The notes under the pieces were generated by a model. It worked only from the letters and a program-made list of their open reading frames with translations, was not told the DNA's origin and searched no databases. A stretch of 64,000 nt of DNA from Bugula neritina. Its lineage: Eukaryota; Bryozoa; Gymnolaemata; Cheilostomatida; Bugulidae. The position numbers were made by a program, and so were the translations under genes. Shown here one piece after another: positions 1 to 9,419 of this stretch. The first letter of the stretch is position 1. Every line of letters starts with the position of its first letter. The stretch lies in NCBI GenBank assembly GCA_964035545.1, contig OZ037773.1, positions 1,260,751 to 1,324,750 of the forward strand, in the 5' to 3' direction.

Positions 1-1017
1 TTTTGAATCACGTGATCGACTTTTCACAGTTTCGTTGGAACCTGACCCAGCTAGATTTCAGCTGACGAATTTTATCTGATCGCACATCATTGGCTTATTT
101 AAAAAAGCAAAAAGCGCGGGCATAATGCACATGGCAAACATTGCGGCATTGTAACTAAACTAAATAATCAATATTTTAGTAATATTAATAATAATAATTG
201 CTAATTAATTAAAATGAGCAAATTTGTAGGAAGCATATTATTTTGCTAGTCAGCAGCATTTTAAAATTATTTCAAGCAGTTTTCATGACGGAAGTACGTT
301 TTTTTCATAGAAATCATCATAGCTTGACCACCTGCACTGTATCAGTATGATCTTTGTGATCCTGAATACAAAGATGCACGTAGGCAACTGAGTTGATGTG
401 CACAATGAGTAGCAGTGACTTGAAAAAAAGTTAAAATGTAGTTAAATTGAAACTGATGCAACTGAATCATTTCACCTAAAGTAGACACTACCAACTTCTA
501 TTATATTTCATAATTGTTCCAGCTAAAACGTCTTAGCTAATGCTATAGTTCTTTCATAGAGAAACTACTATAAAACAGGTCATTTTAAGTTCTTATTTAG
601 CAACAATAAAATTATAAGTAGAATAATTAATGAAAGGCTATGAAAAAATAAATAATCAGTTTGAGTTTGATATAAAAACGCGAACATGGTGATGGTATTG
701 CAGTTTCACGTGTCATTTTTATTTCCTTCTAACAGTCCAACTTTTGTTAAACATAAATCTACTAAAGTTTTAGCTTTTGTTTAGCTAGTAAATTTTAAAT
801 TTGTCATCATTTGAATGTTTCATAGTTGATAATAATTATTTTATTAACGCAAAATTTTTACCTATTTATCGTTAAATTTAACTAGTAACAACTTTACTAG
901 TGAAAGCACTGTTGCTAAGCAACTATACACTACTATTGCGACAAAGAGGTGCGATGTTTGTTAGTTGGGCATTCGTCGGACCCAACGAACAAAAAAACGT
1001 CGTGTGTGAATAAGCTA
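1..1017. mobile_element. Non-coding DNA element, copy 1 (left end outside window)
   Basis: This stretch is repeated with a few percent divergence at 6861-7799, in the same orientation. It has no coding potential. Its right end is the short terminal motif GTGTGAATAAGCTA, the reverse complement of which (TAGCTTATTCACAC) starts the next copy at 1021. This looks like a non-autonomous terminal-inverted-repeat element of about 1.1 kb. Comparison with copy 2 suggests roughly 150 bases are missing to the left of the window. Copy 1 carries a short segment near 935-985 that copy 2 lacks. The transposase family is not identifiable. Confidence 0.6.
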
Positions 1018-1115
1018 GTATAGCTTATTCACACGATCAACGAATTGGACGAATAGCGGACCAAAATGGCACAACGAATACAAATTTTGTTAGTTTTGGA
1101 TCACGTGATCGAGCA

Positions 1116-1640
1116 TGTCACAAAACTGTTGATAGCAGTGTGATGAGTTCGAAAAGTCTGGTAGTCAGAAGTGTATAGACAAGTAGCATACAGCTTGCTA
1201 ATCCAGTTGTGAGTAAATAGAGTTGTGAATATAAGTAGACTTTATTCCTTTAGTAAGATATGCACAGATGAATTAATAAAAATGAACTGATTCGTAAACA
1301 CAACTGCCTCAGTATTTATAGTAAACAAAACACTCTAGAACATTCTCAAGCATTCCAGTATAGAAGATTCTAGTAGAAAACATTCTCCACATGCCAATAC
1401 TATTTATAGAAAATCAAAACAAAACAAAACATTGGAATTTCCATGGTTATTTCGCAATTATTGCGCAATACCTTGTTTACATTGCTGGGCAGTAGTTAAC
1501 ATGACTAACCAAAACAGTAACAATGAACAATGACCCATCTCTTTGATTAGTCTAGAATATTTATGAACATTCCTGTATAATCATTAGGAAAAACCCGGTA
1601 AGTCTATTTATAGGTATATGTACACTCAGAATTTGTGACA
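1116..1640 (-). repeat. 3' LTR of the retrotransposon
   Basis: A 525-bp long terminal repeat with TG...CA ends, differing from the other LTR at two visible positions. Read on the minus strand it holds a cluster of GAA/TTC blocks (1335-1388), then a TATA box (1311-1322), then an AATAAA polyadenylation signal (1241-1246). This order gives a plausible U3-R-U5 arrangement. Confidence 0.93.
1335..1388. promoter_or_regulatory. Heat-shock-element-like cluster and nearby TATA box in the LTR
   Basis: The segment contains GAAcaTTC, GAAgaTTC and TTCtagtaGAA plus further TTC blocks, the inverted nGAAn/nTTCn pattern bound by heat-shock factor. On the element's strand it lies immediately upstream of a TATA box, CTATAAATAC (1311-1322). 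The same arrangement is present in the other LTR at about 6463-6540. Binding is inferred from the motif only. Confidence 0.5.
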
Positions 1641-1651
1641 ACCCCCCATTC
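1641..1651 (-). other. Polypurine tract of the retrotransposon
   Basis: On the minus strand the bases just before the 3' LTR read GAATGGGGGGT and then TGTCACA. This is the expected position and composition of the plus-strand priming tract. Confidence 0.6.
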
Positions 1652-1686
1652 TAAGAGAAATTATCTTAATAATTTCTCCTTACTAC

Positions 1687-4600
1687 TTAAAATTCTGAGT
1701 CAATTCGGCTTAGATAATCGGCTCCAACATTGTCCTTTCCTTTGATTGACTCCACCTTGATTCTGAAGTTCTGTAAATACATAGCCCATCTCATCACTCT
1801 GCTGTTCTCAAATTTGGCCTGGTTGATGTACACCAGCGGTTGGTGATCAGTCTGCAGCATGAACTCCACACCATATAAATATTGTAGATATTTCTTGACC
1901 GCCCATATCACAGCTAAGCATTCCTTCTCTATGGCTGAGTAGTTTCTCTCTCGGTCTAGTAATTTCCTACTTGCGTAGCTCACAGGGAACAGCTTTCCAT
2001 CCTGAGGCTGCATCAGCACTGCCCCTAGCCCAACATCTGATGCATCCGTCCTTAGCACAAACGGTTTGTGTACATCTGGCAATTTTAAAATTGGTGCACT
2101 TGTCAGCATTGTTTTTAAGCTGGTATACGCCTTCTCTTGTGGTTCCTGCCATTTGACTTTCTTTGGTTCTCCCTTCTTTGTTAAATCTGTTAGTGGACTC
2201 GCTATGGTTGAATAATGAGGGATATATTCTCTGTAGTAACTAGTAAGTCCAATGAACGATCTCACTTGCGTCTTATTGGTTGGCCTTGGCGCAGCCCTAA
2301 TTTTCTCAATGTTGTCATCCATTGGTTTAATTTCACCCCTGTAAAGTTTATGTCCGATGAACTCCATGTTTGTTCCTCCTACTCTACATTTACTTGGTCT
2401 AACGGTAAGTCCAGCTGTGGCAAGTCGGCTGAAAACTTCTGTTAGCATCTTAACGTGTTCTTCCCAACTTTCCGTGTGCACTAGAATGTCATCAATGTAG
2501 TTGTCCACTCCTTTCAGATTTACAAAAAGTTTTCTCAACCCTCTCACCAGTGTCGCTCCAGAGTTAACCATCCCAAATGGCATCTTGATGAATTCATAAT
2601 GTCCATCTGGTGTCACAAATGCAGTTTTAGGAATATCTTCTTTCTTCACTGGTATTTGCCAATATCCCTTGGATAAATCAAGTTTGGTAAAGTATTTATC
2701 TTTACTGAGCTTTCGGAAAACGTCATCTGTTTTCACCATTGGTTCAGGATCGAATACTGAGACTCGGTTTAGTTTGCGATAGTCTATACAAATCCTGTTG
2801 CTTCCATCTGGCTTCTTTACTATCACCGTTGGTGAGGCGTAGGGAGAGGTAGATGGCCGAATAACACCCATCTTCAACATGTCCTCGATGTCCGCCTTGA
2901 GAGTTTCTCTTACCCTGTAGGGCAATCCATATGGTTTGGATTTCACTGGCTCATCAGTCGTGAGCTCGATAGAATGTTCTATTCCCGTTGCATTTCCTGG
3001 CAAGTCACTGAAGATACCTTCAAACTTTCTTAGTAACTCCTCCAGCTGTCTTCTTTGCTGATTCTCCAGCTCTTCACCCAGAATGACATCTTTGGTTGTT
3101 TCTGTCTGCTGTTTCTTACTGTACAGGTCCAACAAATCATCTTGGCCTTCTTCTCTTTCCACATCATGATCAATAATTCCAGTACCAGCAGCATCTAAAG
3201 TCATCACAGCTCCAACAGTCATAGGGTCGGTAGGCGTCTCCCGCTCAAAATATTTCTTCAGCATGTTGGCATGGTATGTTCTCCTCTTGCCTCTAATGTT
3301 GATAATGTAGTCATTCAGTCTGACTTTCTCCTCAATATTGAATGGTCCTTGCCAATGCATCAGCAATTTATTTCCATCCGTAGGTAGAAGAATGAGCACT
3401 TTGTCACCAGGTCTGAAGTCTCTCTGCTTAGCTTTCTTGTCAAAATAGTGTTTGTATCTTTTTTGACTGTCTTTTAGCGAAGCTAGCGCCATTTCCATCA
3501 TGTCATCTAAACGCTCTCTCAATTCAAAAACATGTTGATAGCAGGTCTTGACTTCATCGGCAGTGTCTTCTTTTGTCCAAAGTTGTCGCAGGATGTACAT
3601 TGGTCCACGTACAGTTCTTCCATAGAGTAACTCGAATGGGGCGAAGCCTGTTGATTCCTGTGGGACTTCTCTATATGCAAATAGAGCTGCATTGATGAAC
3701 CGATGCCACTGTCTTGGTTCTTTAGCACACAACTTTTTTAACATACTCTTGAGGGTTCCGTTGAACTTTTCCACAAGTCCATTGGCCATTGCATGGTATG
3801 GTGAGGTAGGAAGTTGTCGCATGTCAAGTAATCTGGTAAACTCTTTCATGTAGTCCGAGATGAATTGAGTTCCTTGGTCGCTTATCACCTCCTCTGGTAT
3901 CCCAACACGACTGTATATGTCAAGCAGCGCTTCAGCTACAGTAGCTGAGTCAATGTTCTTCAATGGTGTAGCTTCAGGGTATCTTGTAGCATAGTCAACT
4001 AAAGTTAGGATGTAACGGTGTCCTTTCTCACTTGGAGGGTTAATTGGTCCGATTAGGTCTATTGCACATCTCTTGAATGGGGTGTCAATTAGTGGAGTTT
4101 CCTGTACTGGAACTTTCATGACTGAGCCTTTTTTCACCGTCTTCTGGCAAATGTCACATGATTGACAGAAACGTACGACATCTCCGTTTAGTCCTGGCCA
4201 GAAGAAGTTGGAAAGCACTCTATCAGTGGTTTTCTTTACTCCTAGGTGTCCGCTCATTATGCAGTCATGAGCTTTTTGTAGAACTTCCTTCCTCAGTGAA
4301 CTGGGTACCATGAGTTGTTTAACAGGTTTTACACTGGCAGACTTCGAGTCGGTGTACTCACGGTACAGAATCTTATTCCTCACCACAAACCTAGTGGTGC
4401 ATCCCTTTTTCTCCTTCACTTCTTTTGCATCGAAGAAACGCTCCAATGTGGGGTCATCCCTCTGCAGTCTGGCTATTTCATCTTTCCCTATACTTAATGG
4501 GTTAGTATTTGAATCAATCTTCAGTGGTTTGTCTCCTGACTTTTCCTTGACAGCCTGAGCTCTTGTGGTTACGGCGCAGTCCTTCCAGTTTTCCAGTGGC

Positions 4601-5370
4601 TGGTCAGCTGATCTCGCTCCATCCACATTCCCAATAAGCAGGTCACAAATCGTCTTGTCCATTACTGCAGCTTTGACGACACCATTGTAAAATGGTGAGC
4701 GCACTGAGATAAGTGCCCACTGAGCCTCTCTAACACTTGCATCAGCCATATTCAGATAAACTGATTCTCCAGTTAAATGTTGAGGTTGCACATACTTTGC
4801 ATTGACTACAATGCAACCACAGCCGGTGTCGCGCATTACAGTAGCTCGTTGGCCATTAACTTCCGCATCAAATATCGCTGTGCCCCCATCTTTGAATTTA
4901 GGTCCATTCTTGCAGACAGCAGCGTTGACAAACTTTTTACCATTAACTGTGATTTCCGTAGGTTCTTCCACTTTAGATGAGATTCCTGGATCTGTGACCA
5001 TAGTCTTATTCTGAGTAGTCCCTATTGCAGCAGCAGCACGCACCGACCTTCCACCATACTTTCTGCAGTCTGAAGTATTGTGATTGTTCATCTTGCAATG
5101 TGAACAGTACTTCTTCCCTCGCCGTGGGCAGTTGCGAGCAATGTGTGACTTATCCTTGCAGATGAAGCATGCACCATCGCTTTTACTTCCTTGTTCAGCA
5201 TTCATGCTAGCGGCAGGTGTGTTTTCCATCCTTTTTGTATTAGTTTTCTTAGTCTTTGCTAGTTTTCTTCCACGGGCGTGCAAAAACAGTGACGCTGCAT
5301 CACACATATCCTCACTGCTGTTGTAGGAACTTTGCTTTAAATGCACGGCTAGGTCGTCTGGGCATGATGT
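1687..5370 (-). CDS. pol: Pol polyprotein: zinc knuckles, protease, integrase, reverse transcriptase, RNase H
   Basis: The frame is open for about 1,227 codons after the Gag stop and contains no early ATG; it is in the same frame as Gag. Residues counted from the codon at 5346: zinc knuckle CFICKDKSHIARNC (60-73) and CSHCKMNNHNTSDC (81-94); aspartic protease DTG (173-175); integrase HHCC with GHLGV and CQSCDIC (360-400); catalytic core D430, D490, E526, a DX35E spacing; GPY/F-type tail WQGPF (665-669); reverse transcriptase 800-1000 with YIDD at 950-953; RNase H TDAS at 1100-1103 and TDHQP at 1166-1170. All catalytic motifs are intact. The sequence is Ty3/gypsy-like, including the GPY/F tail, but integrase precedes RT. 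Several antisense open frames here are shadows. Confidence 0.93.
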   Translation of the reverse strand, partial: TSCPDDLAVHLKQSSYNSSEDMCDAASLFLHARGRKLAKTKKTNTKRMENTPAASMNAEQGSKSDGACFICKDKSHIARNCPRRGKKYCSHCKMNNHNTSDCRKYGGRSVRAAAAIGTTQNKTMVTDPGISSKVEEPTEITVNGKKFVNAAVCKNGPKFKDGGTAIFDAEVNGQRATVMRDTGCGCIVVNAKYVQPQHLTGESVYLNMADASVREAQWALISVRSPFYNGVVKAAVMDKTICDLLIGNVDGARSADQPLENWKDCAVTTRAQAVKEKSGDKPLKIDSNTNPLSIGKDEIARLQRDDPTLERFFDAKEVKEKKGCTTRFVVRNKILYREYTDSKSASVKPVKQLMVPSSLRKEVLQKAHDCIMSGHLGVKKTTDRVLSNFFWPGLNGDVVRFCQSCDICQKTVKKGSVMKVPVQETPLIDTPFKRCAIDLIGPINPPSEKGHRYILTLVDYATRYPEATPLKNIDSATVAEALLDIYSRVGIPEEVISDQGTQFISDYMKEFTRLLDMRQLPTSPYHAMANGLVEKFNGTLKSMLKKLCAKEPRQWHRFINAALFAYREVPQESTGFAPFELLYGRTVRGPMYILRQLWTKEDTADEVKTCYQHVFELRERLDDMMEMALASLKDSQKRYKHYFDKKAKQRDFRPGDKVLILLPTDGNKLLMHWQGPFNIEEKVRLNDYIINIRGKRRTYHANMLKKYFERETPTDPMTVGAVMTLDAAGTGIIDHDVEREEGQDDLLDLYSKKQQTETTKDVILGEELENQQRRQLEELLRKFEGIFSDLPGNATGIEHSIELTTDEPVKSKPYGLPYRVRETLKADIEDMLKMGVIRPSTSPYASPTVIVKKPDGSNRICIDYRKLNRVSVFDPEPMVKTDDVFRKLSKDKYFTKLDLSKGYWQIPVKKEDIPKTAFVTPDGHYEFIKMPFGMVNSGATLVRGLRKLFVNLKGVDNYIDDILVHTESWEEHVKMLTEVFSRLATAGLTVRPSKCRVGGTNMEFIGHKLYRGEIKPMDDNIEKIRAAPRPTNKTQVRSFIGLTSYYREYIPHYSTIASPLTDLTKKGEPKKVKWQEPQEKAYTSLKTMLTSAPILKLPDVHKPFVLRTDASDVGLGAVLMQPQDGKLFPVSYASRKLLDRERNYSAIEKECLAVIWAVKKYLQYLYGVEFMLQTDHQPLVYINQAKFENSRVMRWAMYLQNFRIKVESIKGKDNVGADYLSRIDSEF

Positions 5371-6171
5371 TCAGTTGTTCAGTTCAGTTGCCACTAGTTT
5401 GGCTATGTCCATGCCCCCTGAAAGCTCCACCCACTTGTGCACATAACTTTCTATCCTAGTGAACAGTTGGGCAGGAGTTTCATCCTCGTAAGCTTCTGCC
5501 TCTCTGAGCTTTTTTCTGTAGCCCTCTTGAGTCAAGTTAAAGCGCTCCAATAGGGCTTCTTTGACTTTTTTATAATCTCTACGATCGGTAGGTGACAACC
5601 GGATGTAAGCTTCTGTTGCCGTACCCCTTAGGTACTGACTGAGATGGTAGGGCCAATCTCCCTTGTCCCAGTTACATCCTTCGGCAACCCACTCGAACCG
5701 CTCTAAATAGCTATCCATTTCATCCACCTTCTCATCAAAGAATGGTATTTTTGGTTTTGGTTTGTTAGTTATTTCTAACCTGGTGCTCTCATGTCTTGAG
5801 TGCTCCAAACTTGTGTCAGCTTTCAGCTTTTCCATATCTAATTCATGTCGTTGTCTTCTCTCTTCTGCCTCCTGGTCAGCTTGAACCTTGAGTGCCATTG
5901 CCTCCTGATCAGCTTTAACCTTGAATGCCGTTGCCTCCTGATCAGCTTTTATCTTCATCGCCATTAGGGCTTTCTCATTTTCTTGCCTGATCTTTTCTGC
6001 CTCACGCTCTAATCTACGTTCCTCTCGGTCTTTTTCTTTTTCCTCTCGGTCCTTTTCTTTTTCTTCTTGTGCAGCAACAATAGGTAGGTTCTTTTCAACA
6101 AAAGCTACGAGCTTATCCTCCACCAATCCGAGGTCTTTACCCATCTGTGTCACTCTCTCCAACAATGCCAT
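5371..6171 (-). CDS. gag: Gag-like protein of the retrotransposon
   Basis: This 266-residue protein starts at the first ATG after the primer-binding site. The N-terminal half (about residues 30-130) is highly charged coiled coil. It includes an EKDREEKEKDREER segment and then three copies of an approximately 11-residue repeat of the type KADQEAxAxKV. The C-terminal half (about 140-255) resembles retrotransposon capsid domains, with ERFEWVAEG and LLERFNLTQEGYRKK segments. No zinc knuckle is present here; two lie downstream, in the same frame, after the TGA at 5371-5373. Gag would package the element RNA. The absence of the knuckle from this reading frame suggests either stop read-through or a recent nonsense mutation. 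Confidence 0.85.
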   Translation of the reverse strand: MALLERVTQMGKDLGLVEDKLVAFVEKNLPIVAAQEEKEKDREEKEKDREERRLEREAEKIRQENEKALMAMKIKADQEATAFKVKADQEAMALKVQADQEAEERRQRHELDMEKLKADTSLEHSRHESTRLEITNKPKPKIPFFDEKVDEMDSYLERFEWVAEGCNWDKGDWPYHLSQYLRGTATEAYIRLSPTDRRDYKKVKEALLERFNLTQEGYRKKLREAEAYEDETPAQLFTRIESYVHKWVELSGGMDIAKLVATELNN

Positions 6172-6248
6172 AATGTCTCAACAACTGTTAATTAATCCTG
6201 TGTATACTCACGTTGTAACTAATAACTTCCCTGTGTGCGACTGAGACT

Positions 6249-6265
6249 TCCCGGAGCAGCCCCCA
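6249..6265 (-). other. Primer-binding site of the retrotransposon
   Basis: Two bases inside the 5' LTR the minus strand reads TGGGGGCTGCTCCGGGA. The first three bases pair with a tRNA CCA end and the rest resembles the complement of a tRNA-Pro 3' end, which in many animals ends CCCGGACGAGCCCCCA. The exact primer tRNA is an inference. Confidence 0.65.
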
Positions 6266-6267
6266 AT

Positions 6268-6792
6268 TGTCACAAAACTGTTGATAGCAGTGTGACGAGT
6301 TCGAAAAGTCTGGTAGTCAGAAGTGTATAGACAAGTAGCATACAGCTTGCTAATCCAGTTGTGAGTAAATAGAGTTGTGAATATAAGTAGACTTTATTCC
6401 TTTAGTAAGATATGCACAGATGAATTAATAAAAATGAACTGATTCGTAAACACAACTGCCTCAGTATTTATAGTAAACAAAACACTCTAGAACATTCTCA
6501 AGCATTCCAGTATAGAAGATTCTAGTAGAAAACATTCTCCACATGCCAATACTATTTATAGAAAATCAAAACAAAACAAAACATTGGAATTTCCATGGTT
6601 ATTTCGCAATTATTGCGCAATACCTTGTTTACATTGCTGGGCAGTAGTTAACATGACTAACCAAAACAGTAACAATGAACAATGACCCATCTCTTTGATT
6701 AGTCTAGAATATTTATGAACATTCCTGTATAATCATTAGGAAAAACCCGGTAAGTTTATTTATAGGTATATGTACACTCAGAATTTGTGACA
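6268..6792 (-). repeat. 5' LTR of the retrotransposon
   Basis: This 525-bp repeat lies upstream of Gag in the element's orientation and would drive its transcription. By offset from the 3' LTR, the GAA/TTC block cluster is at about 6487-6540 and the TATA box at about 6463-6474. The outer edge ends TGTGACA and is followed by the GAGCA target duplication. Confidence 0.93.
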
Positions 6793-7799
6793 GAGCAATT
6801 GCGTCAATTGCGCCAAACTAGCGTTCTTTGATTGGTCTGACAGCAGAAAAGTTTGTTCGTTTTGAATCACGTGATCGACTTTTCACAGTTTCGTCGGAAC
6901 CTGACCCAGCTAGGTTTCAGCTGACGAATTTTATCTGATCGCACATCATTGGCTTATTTCAAAAAGCAAAAAGCGCGGGCATAATTCACATGGCAAACAT
7001 TGCGGCATTGTAACTAAACTAAATAATTAATATTTTAGTAATATTAATAATAATAATTGCTAATTAATTAAAACGAGCAAATTTGTAGGAAGCACATTAT
7101 TTTGCTAGTCAGCAGCATTTTAGAATTATTTCAAGCAGTTTTTATGACGGAAGTACGTTTTTTTATAGAAATCATCATAGCTTGACCACCTGCACTGTAT
7201 CAGTATGATCCTTGTGATCCTGAATACAAAGATGCACGTAAATAACTGAGTTGATGTGCACAATGAGTAGCAGTGACTTGAAAAAAAGTTAAAATGTAGT
7301 TAAATTGAAACTGATGCAACTGAATCATTTCACCTATAGTAGACACTACCAACTTCTATTTTATTTTATAATTGTTCCAGCTGAAACATATTAGCTATAG
7401 TTCTTTCATAGAAAAACTACTATAAAACAGGTCATTTAATTTTTTATTTAGCAACAATAAAAAATATAAGTAGAATAAGTCATGAAGGGCTACGAAAAAA
7501 TAAATAATCAGTTTGAGTTTGATATAAAAGCACGACTACGGCATTGCAGTTTTACGTGTCATTTTCATTTCCTTTTCACAGTCCAACTGTTGTTAAACAT
7601 AAATCTACTATATCCTTAGGTTTTGTTTAGCTAATAAATTTGTCATGATTTAAATGTTTCATATTTAATTATAATTATTTTTACTTAGTTATCGCTAAAT
7701 TTAACTAGTCACAACTTTGCTAGTAAAAGCACTGTTGCTAAGCAACTATACACTGCTACTGCAGTTAGCGAACAAAAAACGTCGTGTGTGAATAAGCTA

Positions 7800-8903
7800 G
7801 TACACTAATCATCTTTCAAAAATATGCCCATACGGGCATATGGCCTAGAACAGTCTATTTTCTTCTAGGCCATACGGCGTATGGGACCGTATGGGTACCA
7901 CTACATCCCTGGCTAGGTGTGAAGTCTTAGTACCAGGTATTCCCTAGGCCTGCACATAAGGGTTTTTAATTAGAAAACAGCCTGTTAAGAACTTATTTGA
8001 TATGAGTCACTGTGCTGTAGCCTAGCCAACTGGGACAGTGTGACCAAAGGCAACCAGAGTGTAGTTGGTGTGTCTATTTATAACTTGTTCTGGGCGAGCT
8101 GCCCACCACACCTGACAAGTAACATCTACCAGAGAGTGTCTATTTACTTTTAAACCCTTAAAGATGGTAACAGGGGGGGGGGGGGGGTGTCACAGGTAGT
8201 ATTAGTTCACACTTAGAGCAGAATAGCAGATTATCACTATACATGTGCAGACAGAGTGCAAGTGACAGTGTAACATGATCTGCAAGGTGTTTATACAAGG
8301 CTGGTGATGATTGAGGATGTCATTGTATATGGTATGCAGATCAAAGCATAACTTCAAACACATGCCTGGTGAAAGGACAATAAATCAGTGTGTGAACAAT
8401 GAGGTGTGTGCAGTTTATTATCCAGCAATGAGAAGGGCAAGTATGTTCTCTATACTTGTGGCCCACATCCCCCCCTTCCCTACAGCGTGTTCTCAGTCTA
8501 GTATAGTATATAGTATAATATAGTGTATAGTATATAGTATGGTGTAGTATAGTATGTAGTATAGTATAATATAGTATAGTATAGTAGGTAGACTATTACA
8601 TAGTATAGCAGATAGCCTATTAAGTAACAAAAATAGATCATAGCTTCTGGAAACCAACAATTCTCATCAAAATGCAATATAAACTCAATGTGATTGCGTA
8701 TTCAACTCTAAAGCTACATGAGTTGTCACCAAAATATTTCTGAATAACTAAATTTTGCACAGCTGTAACTTACAGTCATGTTTGTTTCAATTGTGACTTA
8801 TTACGTAACAGGCTGTGTTTGGAATATATGTTCATAGAACAAAGTAAAATGACACAGTAATATAATATAATGTATTTTATATAAGCATTAGTGTCTGCAC
8901 ATA
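7800..8903. other. Non-coding repeat-rich stretch with hairpin, G-run and TAGTA tracts
   Basis: No gene is visible. An imperfect palindrome lies at about 7822-7900, with arms built on CCCATACGG and GGCCTAGAA around a short loop. A run of 14 or more G is at 8171. Simple TAGTATAGTATA repeats fill 8500-8600. If the beta-galactosidase gene is intact, this stretch is part of its third intron. Confidence 0.6.
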
Positions 8904-9122
8904 GGAAGCAGCTGTAGTCTAGGGGTTAGAGTGTTTGCTTCATAAGCACGAAGTCATGGGTTCAAACCTCAGTAAAGGCCATTGGTGATGTTAGGAAGAG
9001 CATCCAGTCATAAATGCTCCTGTGCTCTATCTGAATAAGTCCTTAGCCGATTTAACAAAACCTTTTCCATCAGGGGTTTCCGTACAGGGATAGCGACTAT
9101 AAACTTGTGTGAGCGAGTTTTT
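8904..9122 (+). mobile_element. tRNA-derived SINE, copy 1
   Basis: The left part is tRNA-like, with an A-box-like GTAGTCTAGGGGTTAGAG and a B-box-like GGGTTCAAACC. It is followed by a conserved body containing GATGTTAGGAAGAGCATCCAG and an end motif GATAGCGACTATAAACTTG. The same sequence recurs at 21011, 46357 and 49348, and in part at 44008 on the minus strand. It lies in the presumed beta-galactosidase intron 3. Confidence 0.8.
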
Positions 9123-9419
9123 CACTGCCTACACTTGTTTAATGCAAATTTAATCAAACCCACCTAGGGAGGCCCCCTAAATCCCACTCTGAACAGATGT
9201 AGGGCCCTGGTCTAAGAATTACAAAGAGTCCACATTCCTCTGCCAACTTCACATAGGCTCTACAGTAAAATATACAATGTAATAGTTTGGTTAGTAGATA
9301 TACTTATATATAACTGCAATACGATTATTAATACTGGCTAACAGTAGGTACTATATGCTGGTCACCTTTCAGTGCAGTGGTTCTGCTCGAGTGGCGGGAA
9401 GGTACTATGGTGTGCTTAC

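Larger units (their letters stand above)
1116..6792 (-). mobile_element. Ty3/gypsy-related LTR retrotransposon with integrase upstream of RT (Gmr1-like order)
   Basis: This is an almost complete LTR element in minus orientation: 5' LTR 6268-6792, primer-binding site 6249-6265, Gag 5371-6171, Pol 1687-5370, purine tract near 1641-1651, 3' LTR 1116-1640. It is flanked by a 5-bp target duplication GAGCA (1111-1115 and 6793-6797). Both LTRs are 525 bp, start TGTCACA, end TGTGACA, and differ at only two bases that I can find, so insertion was recent. The domain order protease-integrase-RT-RNase H differs from typical Ty3/gypsy elements and matches the Gmr1 group. Gag and Pol share one frame, separated by a single TGA. 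Confidence 0.93.
1021..7799. mobile_element. Non-coding DNA element, copy 2, split by an LTR retrotransposon
   Basis: The element's own sequence is 1021-1115 plus 6798-7799, about 1.1 kb. It is bounded by TAGCTTATTCACAC at the left and its inverted complement at the right. The trinucleotide GTA lies on both sides (1018-1020 and 7800-7802), a possible 3-bp target duplication. Copy 2 abuts copy 1 directly, so 1004-1034 forms a near-perfect palindrome across the junction. The retrotransposon at 1116-6792 is inserted inside it, so it is the older of the two. No transposase is encoded. Confidence 0.6.

Noticed and set aside
1967-5326. Several plus-strand frames of 60-80 codons over the retrotransposon
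   Set aside because: They are antisense to the intact pol frame, lack motifs and follow its codon pattern.
8920-8982. tRNA gene
   Set aside because: The A- and B-box-like segments belong to the head of a dispersed SINE; no proper cloverleaf is formed and the same head recurs with the SINE body.
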